From Chryseobacterium senegalense (GTDB lineage Bacteria; Bacteroidota; Bacteroidia; Flavobacteriales; Weeksellaceae): a stretch of 64,000 nt of DNA. Shown in pieces: positions 45,478 through 54,304 of the stretch. A program made the position numbers and the translations under genes. The notes beneath the pieces are model-generated. The model saw only the letters and a list, made by a program, of their open reading frames with translations, searched no databases and was not told the origin of the DNA. The stretch spans positions 355,785-419,784 of the forward strand of contig CYUH01000014.1 in assembly GCA_001403755.1 (NCBI GenBank), read 5' to 3'. Positions within the stretch are counted from its first letter, which is position 1. Every line of letters begins with the position of its first letter.

Positions 45478-45503
45478 CGCGAATAATATTAAAAAGTGTT
45501 AAT

Positions 45504-48374
45504 ATGAATTTTAAAATTAAAGCTTTAACTGCTGGTGTTTTGTTCTTTACAGGACAGGCAGTGATGGCACAAAAAGATTCGCTAAAAACGAAAAATATCG
45601 ATGAGGTTGTACTCGTTGGTTATGGAACGCAGAAAAAATCAGAAGTAACTGGATCTATTGCAACAATCAAAAGTGATGTTTTACAAGAGCAGCCAGTAGC
45701 ATCTGTTGAACTTGCATTGCAGGGGAAGGCTACTGGAGTACAGGTTGCAAGTACTGGGGGTAGAGCCGGAAACAATACTAAAATCAGTATTAGAGGGAAC
45801 GGATCTTTAAGTGCTTCTAATAACCCATTGTATATTATCGATGGTGTTCCACAGGAAGGATTGGGTAACTTATCTCCTGAAGATATCGTAAGTATGCAAA
45901 TTCTTAAAGATGCTGCTTCTAGTGCAATCTACGGTTCACGTGCATCTAATGGTGTTGTATTAGTAGAAACTAAATCCGGAAGATATAACAGCAGACCAAC
46001 GGTAACTTTCAATAGTTCTTATGGTATTCAAGAAATTATCAAAAGACCTGATTTGTTGAACGGAGCGCAATATAAGCAAGTACACGATGTTGCAAGACAA
46101 AACTATCTAAATGATATTGCAAACGGTGTATTGTCTGCACCAGCTGCTGGTTCAGCAGGAGCATTGGCATTGAACAATCCAATGGCGAATTCCGGAATCA
46201 GTACAAATTGGATGGATTATGTCCTTCGAACAGGAGCAATCACCAATAATCAAATTGGATTTACTGCAGGTAATGAAAATTCTAAAGTTTATTTGTCTTT
46301 ATCCAATATCAGCCAAGAAGGGATCATTAACAAAGATGAATATCAGGTTACAAGAATTAGATTGAATGTGGAGCAAAAAATGTCAGATAAATTCAAAATC
46401 GGCGTTAATTCTTACTATACTCAGTCAGATGCAGTTCCAATCGCAGATGATAATAACACTTATCAACCCTACAGTAACGCAATGGCCGCTGCGCCAAACA
46501 AAGCAGCTTACGCGGCAAATGGTTCTATCAACCGTAATATGAGCACCAATAACCCATTATTTGCATTCGAAAGAGTGGTAAGTGATAAATGGCAAAGATT
46601 GGGAGCAAATTTCTATGCTACTTATAATCCGATCAAGGAGCTTACTTTGAAAACAGCAATCAGTGGAAATCTTGCTGTAAACAGATATAACAGATACGAT
46701 GCCCCTAATACGAGAAGAGGAGAGAGAGAAGGATTGCCTTACGGTTACGGGTATTACAGTACTGCTAATAACAGAGATTACTTGATTGAAAATACCGCGA
46801 CTTATAACAAGAAATTTGTTGACGGAAAGTTAAATGTAAACGTAATTGCAGGTCAATCATTCCAAAACTGGCAATATGAAGACTCTTTCGTACAAGGAGA
46901 AAACTTCCCATCCAGTAATTTGCAGTGGTTAGTATCAGCTGCTACAATTAACCAGGGAAGATCGTACATGAATGAAATGGCTTTGGCTTCTTTCTTCGGT
47001 AGAGTACAGTTCAATTGGGATAATAAATACAACTTAATGTTATCTACAAGATATGATGGATCATCTAAATTTACTAAAGAAAACAGATGGGGGAATTTCC
47101 CGGCTGCTTCTATCGGATGGACAGCATCTAACGAATCTTTCTTTAATGTTCCTGTAATTAACGAATTGAAATTCAGAGCTTCTTATGGTTTCACCGGTAA
47201 CCAAACAGGTATTCCATTCTCTGCAGGGTTAAATTTAATTGGTGCTGGACAAAACCACAACCAGAACCCAGGTATGGCAGTAACGGATCTTTTCAATCCT
47301 GATTTGAAATGGGAAAAAGGAGAATCTATGGACGTGGGGATGGATTTGTCAATGTTCAACAAAAGAGTGAATTTAAATGTTGACCTTTATGACAAAACTA
47401 CCAACGATCTTTTATACAGATTGCCAGTGGCACAAGAAACAGGATTCCTTAACATGTTAAGTAATATTGGATCTATCAACAATAAAGGTATTGAAGTGTC
47501 TTTAGATACTAAAATTATTAGAACAGATAAACTAACGTGGGATTTTGGAGCTAATTTCTCTTACAATAAAAACGTTGTAGAAAAAATCGGTACTAAAACA
47601 GGATTGTTTACTACAGGATTTGCTTCAATCGTGAAAGAAGGAGAGCCTTTAGGATCTTTCTACCTTATCGAAGCATTGGGTGTAGCTAATGAAAAATATG
47701 AATACCGAAACGCTAGCGGTGCTGTGACCAAAGTGGTACAACCAGGAGATATGATTTATAATGATATCAATGGTGACGGACTTATCAATTCCGCGGATAG
47801 AAAAATCTTCAACGGAGGTATTGCGCCAATGTATGGTGGTATCAACACTAGAATTGCTTACGGTATCGTAGATTTATCTGCAAATGCACAATATTCTATC
47901 GGAAAGAAAATATACGCAATGTATAAAGAAGACCAAGTAGGAGGTGCTGCTATTGGATATCCTTCTTTCTCTGAAAATATGATTGGTGAGCAAATGAATT
48001 ATTGGACTCCTGAAAATACCAATACCAATGTTCCAAGACCTCATCATGCAAGTGCAATTTCTTCTTGGAATAACCAAAGATCAACCAGATTCCTAGAAGA
48101 TGCTGATTATTTAAGAATTACCGATATTACTTTGGGAGTAAATCTTAATAGCGAACATTTAGGATTTGTGAAATCAATGAGAGTTTACGCGCAAGTAAGA
48201 AATCCATTTACTTTCACTAAATACTCTGGTGTAGATCCTGAAACTTATTATGTAGATCAAACAATTAATGCTACGCAAAGTACAGCGGATACTTCCAAAA
48301 TTTCATCGGGTGTGGATTTGAATGGAATTCCTAACGTGAAAGTTTATAGTTTAGGATTAAATATTAACTTCTAA
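45504..48374 (+). CDS. SusC/RagA-family TonB-linked outer-membrane transporter (pair 2)
   Basis: A 956-residue transporter. The start at 45504 (MNFKIKALTAGVLFF) is chosen because it begins a signal peptide ending MAQ; the open frame runs 300 bp further upstream but through promoter and terminator sequence. TonB-box-like region NIDEVVLVGYGTQKK is near residue 35; the plug has SIRGNGSLSASNNPLYIIDG and SSAIYGSRASNGVVLVETKS. The barrel ends LGLNINF. No carboxypeptidase-like extension. Diverged from the other two SusC proteins outside the signal peptide and core motifs, so probably a different ligand. Confidence 0.93.
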   Translation: MNFKIKALTAGVLFFTGQAVMAQKDSLKTKNIDEVVLVGYGTQKKSEVTGSIATIKSDVLQEQPVASVELALQGKATGVQVASTGGRAGNNTKISIRGNGSLSASNNPLYIIDGVPQEGLGNLSPEDIVSMQILKDAASSAIYGSRASNGVVLVETKSGRYNSRPTVTFNSSYGIQEIIKRPDLLNGAQYKQVHDVARQNYLNDIANGVLSAPAAGSAGALALNNPMANSGISTNWMDYVLRTGAITNNQIGFTAGNENSKVYLSLSNISQEGIINKDEYQVTRIRLNVEQKMSDKFKIGVNSYYTQSDAVPIADDNNTYQPYSNAMAAAPNKAAYAANGSINRNMSTNNPLFAFERVVSDKWQRLGANFYATYNPIKELTLKTAISGNLAVNRYNRYDAPNTRRGEREGLPYGYGYYSTANNRDYLIENTATYNKKFVDGKLNVNVIAGQSFQNWQYEDSFVQGENFPSSNLQWLVSAATINQGRSYMNEMALASFFGRVQFNWDNKYNLMLSTRYDGSSKFTKENRWGNFPAASIGWTASNESFFNVPVINELKFRASYGFTGNQTGIPFSAGLNLIGAGQNHNQNPGMAVTDLFNPDLKWEKGESMDVGMDLSMFNKRVNLNVDLYDKTTNDLLYRLPVAQETGFLNMLSNIGSINNKGIEVSLDTKIIRTDKLTWDFGANFSYNKNVVEKIGTKTGLFTTGFASIVKEGEPLGSFYLIEALGVANEKYEYRNASGAVTKVVQPGDMIYNDINGDGLINSADRKIFNGGIAPMYGGINTRIAYGIVDLSANAQYSIGKKIYAMYKEDQVGGAAIGYPSFSENMIGEQMNYWTPENTNTNVPRPHHASAISSWNNQRSTRFLEDADYLRITDITLGVNLNSEHLGFVKSMRVYAQVRNPFTFTKYSGVDPETYYVDQTINATQSTADTSKISSGVDLNGIPNVKVYSLGLNINF

Positions 48375-48386
48375 GAATTAAATAAA

Positions 48387-49574
48387 ATGAAAAAACTAAG
48401 TATATTATTACTTGCATTTGGTTTGCTATTCACCTCATGCGAAAGACAGTTGGAGATAGGATCTGTAGCTTCTTTAGATGCGAATGCACCACTATCTACC
48501 GAAGATGTAGATAAATTATTAACAGGGGCTTATAAAAGAGTGATGGAGCCAAGTGGTTATCCTTACTTCAACATCATGGCACCGGAAGTAATGGCGGACA
48601 ATTTTAAGCCGGTTAAGTTCCAGTTCGTGCAACTTCAGTATTTATTCGAACATGTAGTTCCTCCAGGAGATATCTTGTTAAGCTACTACTACAAAGATTT
48701 TTATACTGCTATTGCTAGAGCGAACACCATTATTAAAGTTCCTACTGCAACTCCTGCGCAAATAGGTAAAGCTAAATATGTAAGAGCATTATCTTACCTT
48801 AGACTTCATGATTTGTATGAAGGAGTTCCATTGGTAGATGAAAATTATGTTTCCGGATCTATTGCACCAAGTACAAAAGCGCAAGTGCTAGACTTTATCA
48901 TCACTGACTTAAAAGCTGCTAAAGCTAGCATCGAACCATTCAATGCAACAAATTCTTCTACAGCACAATTAACTCCAACAAAAGAAGCTGCGCAAGCGCT
49001 TTTAGCAAGAGTTTTAAGAATGAAAGGAGATATCGCAGCTGCAGGTGTAGAAGCGGAAGAACTTATCAAAAGCGGAAAATTCAGTATCTCAGCAAATCCG
49101 AAAGAGAACAGTTCGGAAGTGATCTTAAAATTTGCAGGTAACGTGGCGGAAGAGAACGGATGGTGGGGTTGGATTATGAGTTATGATGCAAAAACTTGGA
49201 ACTGTTTCGCTGTGGCAGATGATTTATTGGCTTTGCTAGGAACTAATGATACGCGAAGAAGCTTATTCGACATCGCGCAAGCTCCTTCAACTGGTAATTT
49301 CGTTTTCTCTAATAAATATAGCAGAAACGATGATTCCGATCTATTGATCTCACGAATTCCAGAAATGTACCTAATTTCTGCAGAAGCAGGAAATACTGCA
49401 AGATTGGCAGAATTACAAAGCATCCGTCATTCAAACCTATCCCTAGATAACGAAAGAAGATTAGAGCTTTCTTTCGAATGGGTAAGATGGTCTGATTTGA
49501 AGTTGAAAGGTGAAACTTATAAATTACCTTTCCCTCAAGGCGCTGTAGATGCTAATGATCTTTTAGAAAACTAA
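48387..49574 (+). CDS. SusD/RagB-family surface lipoprotein, short (pair 2)
   Basis: A 395-residue lipoprotein, lipobox FTSC with Cys18. The SusD-like region KYVRALSYLRLHDLYEGVPL and the C-terminal hallmarks ISRIPEMYLISAEAG and RRLELSFEWVRWSDLKL are present. It is 80-130 residues shorter than its two neighbours and ends in ANDLLEN instead of the usual NPGY, so loops of the ligand-binding face and the C-terminal tail differ. The frame is open and a terminator follows, so it seems intact and not truncated. Confidence 0.88.
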   Translation: MKKLSILLLAFGLLFTSCERQLEIGSVASLDANAPLSTEDVDKLLTGAYKRVMEPSGYPYFNIMAPEVMADNFKPVKFQFVQLQYLFEHVVPPGDILLSYYYKDFYTAIARANTIIKVPTATPAQIGKAKYVRALSYLRLHDLYEGVPLVDENYVSGSIAPSTKAQVLDFIITDLKAAKASIEPFNATNSSTAQLTPTKEAAQALLARVLRMKGDIAAAGVEAEELIKSGKFSISANPKENSSEVILKFAGNVAEENGWWGWIMSYDAKTWNCFAVADDLLALLGTNDTRRSLFDIAQAPSTGNFVFSNKYSRNDDSDLLISRIPEMYLISAEAGNTARLAELQSIRHSNLSLDNERRLELSFEWVRWSDLKLKGETYKLPFPQGAVDANDLLEN

Positions 49575-49594
49575 AAAATTCAGTTAGAATATAC

Positions 49595-49631
49595 AAGGCT
49601 GCTTCACAATTCGTGAAGCAGCCTTTTTTTA
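49595..49631 (+). terminator. Intrinsic terminator of SusCD pair 2
   Basis: AAGGCTGCTTCAC (49595-49607) pairs perfectly with GTGAAGCAGCCTT (49613-49625), 5-nt loop, with a T-run following. Confidence 0.95.
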
Positions 49632-49868
49632 TAATTTATTTGACTCTTTCTCAGTTTGATATATGGCTAAATGTTTTGGCGAGCCATCGAATAGTAAGGA
49701 TATTACTTCTATTTGGTATTACACTGGAAAACAAAAACTATGTCGCAGATGTTTTTTATTATATTCTATGGATTTCGTTAATTATGGTTAATATCTTTAA
49801 TAAAACATGGTTTAAAATAAGAAAGCTATAAGAAATTTTGGATAATGATATGTTTTTAAAAATATTAA

Positions 49869-49900
49869 TTTGTATATGTTAAAATAAATTAACATATTTG
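49869..49900 (+). promoter_or_regulatory. susC3 promoter
   Basis: TTTG at 49869-49872, 20 bp, CATATTTG at 49893-49900. Same arrangement as at susC1 and susC2. Confidence 0.75.
49877..49894. promoter_or_regulatory. Dyad operator candidate at susC3
   Basis: TGTTAA (49877-49882), six bases, TTAACA (49889-49894). The extra half-site TGTTAAT is at 49921-49927, next to the ATG. Confidence 0.65.
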
Positions 49901-49927
49901 TCCCATTAAATATTAAAATGTGTTAAT

Positions 49928-52774
49928 ATGAATGTAAAATTACGAGTTTTAAGTGTTGGTGTATTGTTCTTTGCTGGGCATACGCTCATGGCTCAGAAAG
50001 CAAAAAGAGACACGGCTACCAAAACACAGGATATTGAAGAAGTGGTAGTTTTAGGGTCTTACGGTATTAAAGAATCCCAAGAACAAAAAGTTGGTTCGTA
50101 TTCTTTAATTTCATCAAAAGTTTTAGAAAAGCCAAACGCAGTGTCCTTAGATTTAGCGATTGCAGGTCAAGCTTCTGGGGTTGTAATTAACTCTAACAGT
50201 GGTCAGCCAGGTTCCAACGCTAGGGTTTTGATCAGAGGTATCAGCAGTTTGTCAGGAAATACCCAGCCGCTTTACATCGTAGATGGGGTGCCGGTTCTAA
50301 CGGGTGATGCTGCAGGTGTTGCAACTACTTCAAATGCTTTAGCGATGATTAACCCTGCAGATATTGAATCGATTGAGGTTCTGAAAGATGGGGTTACTAC
50401 GTCACTTTACGGTTCCAGAGGGGCTGCAGGTGTTATCGTGATTAAAACAAAATCAGGAAAAAAAGGGGGCAAATTTAGTTTAAACTCAGAAATCGGTGCC
50501 GGTACAGAAGCGTATGAAAAGTATGATTTGCTTGATGGACCCGGAATGGTGAAATTACTTACCATGGGGTATATGAACCAAGGGCAAAGCGAGGCAGATG
50601 CTACCGCTAATGCAATTTCATATTATAACTGGGATGGCAAAACCAACGATAATTGGCAGGAAGCGACCAGAAATGCATCTCCAATTTTTAGTAGAAACAC
50701 CATCAACTATTCCGGAGGTACCGAATTTGCTAATATTTATGCCTCATTAGGTTATACCGATCAAGAAGGGATCAGTAGAGACGCATCTTATAACAGACTA
50801 AATGCCTCATTAAAGGGTACTTGGAAGGTTTCCGACAGATTGATCGTGCAAATGTCCAACATGTTATCCAGAGCAAATCAAAAAGGACCTTTGGATTATG
50901 GATATTTTCAAAACCCAATTTTAGGCGCAAGGTTTATTAACGGAACTCAACCGATTTATAATGAAGACGGTTCTTATAATCTTAATTTAATTTCAGGAAT
51001 AGGTACTGATTTCAACTTGGTGGGAATTCAGGATGTTAATAAGAGAAAATCGACATTCACCAAAATTTTGTCCTCATTAGGGGTTGATTATAACTTTGCA
51101 AAAAACTTTAGATTCTCTTCCAATATTGGGATTGATTATAATTACTATGATGAATTCGAGTGGCAGAATCCAGATTTTGCTGATGGGGTAAATGCTGGAG
51201 ATGAATTAGGAAATGGAAATGGTATCAAAACAGATTACAGCTACTCTACTTGGAACTGGTCAAATTTGGTGCATTATAATGTGAAGTTAGGTGAGAATGA
51301 AGATCATGACCTTAATTTATCGGTAGGTGCCGAAGCAACAAACAAAGTTTCGAAAAACACCTTTGTACTCCGTCAGGGTTATTTATCCGGTCACTGGGAT
51401 CTTGTAACTTTGGCTAATGCAGCAAATATCGCTGATGGTTCTTCTGATAATTCCGAATGGAACTTAATAGGGTATATCGCTAGAGCTTCTTACGGCTTCA
51501 AAAATTACTTTAATATTACTGGATCTTTCAGACGAGATGGATATTCGCATTTTGGGGACAATGTAAAATATGGTAACTTCTGGGCAGCAGGAGCAAATGT
51601 GAACGTACATAACCTTGGTAATATTGCAGATACCTTCCAGAACTTCCAGGTTCGTGCTAGTTATGGTGAAGTAGGAAATACAGGAGGAGATGATTTTCTC
51701 TATAGAAAATACAATCTGCTTACTCCAAATTCTTACTTAGAAGCTTCTGGAAATTCCATTGCTCCGGGTAACGCTGATTTAGGATGGGAAACTTCGAAAA
51801 AATTAAACATCGGTATCGATTTAGGTTTTTATAAAAATAGATATCGTGTTTCTGTGGATTGGTACAAAAACGATGTTGTGGATCAGTTAACCAGCGATGT
51901 TCCAAACCCTGGATCTACTGGATTCCCTAACTTATTAGGAAACGCAGTGTCTTCTGTATCATCAGGAGTTGAAACAAGCTTAAGTGCGGATATCGTTAAT
52001 AGAGAAGAATTCAAATGGACGGTAACTGGAAATTATTCTTATAATGATTCTAAGGTTACCAAATTATTGAGCCCATTTGTCGACAGAACTTTTGCTAAGC
52101 GTTTTCTTGTAGATCATAACCCAACCGAATGGTATTTATATGCTTACGCGGGAGTGGATAAATCCAATGGTGATGCGTTGTGGTACACCAACGAAGCACT
52201 CACTGAAACCACGAATGATACTTCAAAAGCGCTAAGAATGATGACCGGTAAAAATGCTTTGCCTACGCATACAGCAGGTTTAACAAATAATTTCAATTAT
52301 AAAAATCTTTCGCTTTCGTTCTTATTCACCTATATGGGCGATTACTATGTATATGATTTATGGCAACGCTATTTCAACAATGATGGTCAAGATATCCAAG
52401 GTGTTCAGTACGCAGATGCTTTAAATAGCTGGACTGTAGATAATCCAAACTCAGACCGTCCGAAATTTTTGCCTGGTAATACCGCAACTCGTCTGCATTC
52501 AACTAGATACTTATTTAAAGGTGATCATGTGAGATTGAAAAGTTTGGAATTGGGCTACAGAATTCCTAAAGACGTTTTGGGAGAATTTGGTCCTAAAGGC
52601 ATTTATCTATACCTAAGAGGAGTAAATCTCTGGACTTATGCGTTTGATAAAAACTTGCCATTCGATCCGGAAGCCAACTCCAACACCATGGGTACAATCG
52701 GTGGAATGGGTGTGTACGATCAAACACAGCCAAATATGAAACAATATCTATTTGGAGTTACAATTGATTTTTAA
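49928..52774 (+). CDS. SusC/RagA-family TonB-linked outer-membrane transporter (pair 3)
   Basis: A 948-residue transporter with signal peptide MNVKLRVLSVGVLFFAG, nearly identical in its first 17 residues to SusC1. TonB-box-like DIEEVVVLGSYGIKES is near residue 37; plug motifs are LIRGISSLSGNTQPLYIVDG and TTSLYGSRGAAGVIVIKTKS. The barrel ends FGVTIDF. The bulk is clearly diverged from SusC1 and SusC2. The susD gene follows after 16 bp. Confidence 0.93.
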   Translation: MNVKLRVLSVGVLFFAGHTLMAQKAKRDTATKTQDIEEVVVLGSYGIKESQEQKVGSYSLISSKVLEKPNAVSLDLAIAGQASGVVINSNSGQPGSNARVLIRGISSLSGNTQPLYIVDGVPVLTGDAAGVATTSNALAMINPADIESIEVLKDGVTTSLYGSRGAAGVIVIKTKSGKKGGKFSLNSEIGAGTEAYEKYDLLDGPGMVKLLTMGYMNQGQSEADATANAISYYNWDGKTNDNWQEATRNASPIFSRNTINYSGGTEFANIYASLGYTDQEGISRDASYNRLNASLKGTWKVSDRLIVQMSNMLSRANQKGPLDYGYFQNPILGARFINGTQPIYNEDGSYNLNLISGIGTDFNLVGIQDVNKRKSTFTKILSSLGVDYNFAKNFRFSSNIGIDYNYYDEFEWQNPDFADGVNAGDELGNGNGIKTDYSYSTWNWSNLVHYNVKLGENEDHDLNLSVGAEATNKVSKNTFVLRQGYLSGHWDLVTLANAANIADGSSDNSEWNLIGYIARASYGFKNYFNITGSFRRDGYSHFGDNVKYGNFWAAGANVNVHNLGNIADTFQNFQVRASYGEVGNTGGDDFLYRKYNLLTPNSYLEASGNSIAPGNADLGWETSKKLNIGIDLGFYKNRYRVSVDWYKNDVVDQLTSDVPNPGSTGFPNLLGNAVSSVSSGVETSLSADIVNREEFKWTVTGNYSYNDSKVTKLLSPFVDRTFAKRFLVDHNPTEWYLYAYAGVDKSNGDALWYTNEALTETTNDTSKALRMMTGKNALPTHTAGLTNNFNYKNLSLSFLFTYMGDYYVYDLWQRYFNNDGQDIQGVQYADALNSWTVDNPNSDRPKFLPGNTATRLHSTRYLFKGDHVRLKSLELGYRIPKDVLGEFGPKGIYLYLRGVNLWTYAFDKNLPFDPEANSNTMGTIGGMGVYDQTQPNMKQYLFGVTIDF

Positions 52775-52790
52775 TAAAAAAAATTAAACA

Positions 52791-54218
52791 ATGAAATTTA
52801 AAAATATACTTATAGCAACCGCTTTCACAACACTAGGAGTCGCTTCTTGTACTGATAGTTTCCTTACCGATCTACCACCAAGCTCTACCGTCATTTCTCC
52901 AAGCGGATCACTAAAAACTAAAGCGGATCTTGAAGTTGCGGTTAATGGTCTTTATGCCACTATGAATTCCGCGTCGGCTTTTGGCGCCAATCATCAAACG
53001 TATCAGGAACTTACCGGTGACCTCGCCTTTGTGGGAATGGTGAATTCCGGAAGATTTACTCAAACAAATGGATGGGGACACATTAGCCCAGGTGATGGCG
53101 TAAGTGATGGTCTTTGGAACAGACTTTATAACATCATAGCAAATGCCAATTTCATCTTAGAATATGAAGGGAAAATTCCTGAAGGTGATAGTGGTGGTGC
53201 GCCAGCAACTGATTTGTTTGCTCATGCGCATGCCGTAAGAGCATACTGCTACTTGACTTTGATGCAATATTTTGCACCAAACTATGGCGAAGGAGATCAA
53301 TCGCTTGGGGTTCCGTATCCTACTACATTTGATATTGAACAAAGGTTGCCTAGATCTACTGTAAGTGAGGTTTATAACGGGATACTTGCTGATTTGAATT
53401 ATGCGAACACGAATCTTAGTCCAGATTATAGTACCAGTAAAAACAAATTTAATATTGAAGCCGCAAATCTATTGACAGCACGGACATATCTTTATATGAA
53501 GAACTATCCAAAAGCAATCGAATTTGCCAATAAAACGTTAGAAGGTTCCACCCCTCTGCTAGAAAGATCTAAAGTGGGCTCCTATTTTTTGGGTGATAGT
53601 GATGTCAACGAAACGTTGTTTCAAATTTATGAATCTTCAACTGTTAACCTTGGTTCAAATGATGCTTTATCAGGAACATGGTCATCAGCGGGAACTTATA
53701 AGCAGAACTGGATGAGAAGAAGTTTCTGGGAAACATTCCCATCCACTGATATTAGAAGAACTACATGGTACACTTCTAATGCTTATGTGAACAATTTAGG
53801 GGATAATCCGAAACCAATTGACGTTAGAAAATATACTTCTGCGGCAAAAGACGTGGTGCTTTTCAGGAAAACAGAAGCGGTATTTATTTTGGCAGAAGCA
53901 AACTATTATCAGGATCCTGCTGCTGCTGCGTCCGGTCTTCAAGCTTGGGTTAAAACCTATAGAGATACCGGTTACTTAATTCCTGCAACTTCAGGGCAAG
54001 CATTGCTCGACGAAATCTTAAGACAAAAAGGATTTGAATTTTTCTTGGAAGGTCACCGATTGACTGACCTTAAGAGAAATCATAAACCAGTTGATAAAAC
54101 AGGACAAAACAATAACACTTTTGTCGCTGAAGCGGACAATTATAAATTTGTTTGGCCAATTCCTATTTCGGAAATGCAAACAAATCCTAACGTGGTCCAA
54201 AATCCTGGCTACAACTAA
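52791..54218 (+). CDS. SusD/RagB-family surface lipoprotein (pair 3)
   Basis: A 475-residue lipoprotein, lipobox GVASC with Cys20. Contains the SusD segments DLEVAVNGLYATMNSAS, HAVRAYCYLTLMQYF and FFLEGHRLTDLKRN (C-terminal hallmark), and ends QNPGYN. Works with SusC3 at the cell surface. Ligand unknown. A strong terminator closes the unit. Confidence 0.92.
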   Translation: MKFKNILIATAFTTLGVASCTDSFLTDLPPSSTVISPSGSLKTKADLEVAVNGLYATMNSASAFGANHQTYQELTGDLAFVGMVNSGRFTQTNGWGHISPGDGVSDGLWNRLYNIIANANFILEYEGKIPEGDSGGAPATDLFAHAHAVRAYCYLTLMQYFAPNYGEGDQSLGVPYPTTFDIEQRLPRSTVSEVYNGILADLNYANTNLSPDYSTSKNKFNIEAANLLTARTYLYMKNYPKAIEFANKTLEGSTPLLERSKVGSYFLGDSDVNETLFQIYESSTVNLGSNDALSGTWSSAGTYKQNWMRRSFWETFPSTDIRRTTWYTSNAYVNNLGDNPKPIDVRKYTSAAKDVVLFRKTEAVFILAEANYYQDPAAAASGLQAWVKTYRDTGYLIPATSGQALLDEILRQKGFEFFLEGHRLTDLKRNHKPVDKTGQNNNTFVAEADNYKFVWPIPISEMQTNPNVVQNPGYN

Positions 54219-54234
54219 TCCAAATTCAGTACTC

Positions 54235-54263
54235 AAAACCCCGCATATCTAGCGGGGTTTTTT
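54235..54263 (+). terminator. Intrinsic terminator of SusCD pair 3
   Basis: AAAACCCCGC (54235-54244) pairs with GCGGGGTTTT (54252-54261), 7-nt loop, T6 overall. Confidence 0.95.
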
Positions 54264-54279
54264 ATTTCCCTATATTTCT

Positions 54280-54287
54280 TACATTTG
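54280..54287 (+). promoter_or_regulatory. Possible -7 box of the porin gene
   Basis: TACATTTG fits TANNTTTG, 17 nt before the ATG at 54305. No exact -33 TTTG, only a T-rich stretch from the terminator. Confidence 0.5.
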
Positions 54288-54304
54288 TAGTCCAAAGTTT
54301 AACA

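Larger units (their letters stand above)
45140..45503. other. Intergenic region between SusCD pairs 1 and 2
   Basis: Contains the terminator at 45173-45205 and the susC2 promoter with its dyad. The roughly 240 bp between are very T-rich on the plus strand; I see no gene or RNA there. Confidence 0.8.
49575..49927. other. Intergenic region between SusCD pairs 2 and 3
   Basis: Contains the terminator at 49595-49631 and the susC3 promoter with its dyad. The middle part is AT-rich and I see no supported gene in it. Confidence 0.8.

Noticed and set aside
45204..45503. In-frame upstream extension of susC2 by 100 codons
   Set aside because: The extension starts at the preceding terminator and runs through the promoter and dyad; the signal peptide would become internal. 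The start is at 45504.
49613..49831. 72-codon open frame between SusCD pairs 2 and 3
   Set aside because: It begins inside the right arm of a perfect terminator hairpin and has no promoter or recognisable protein features.
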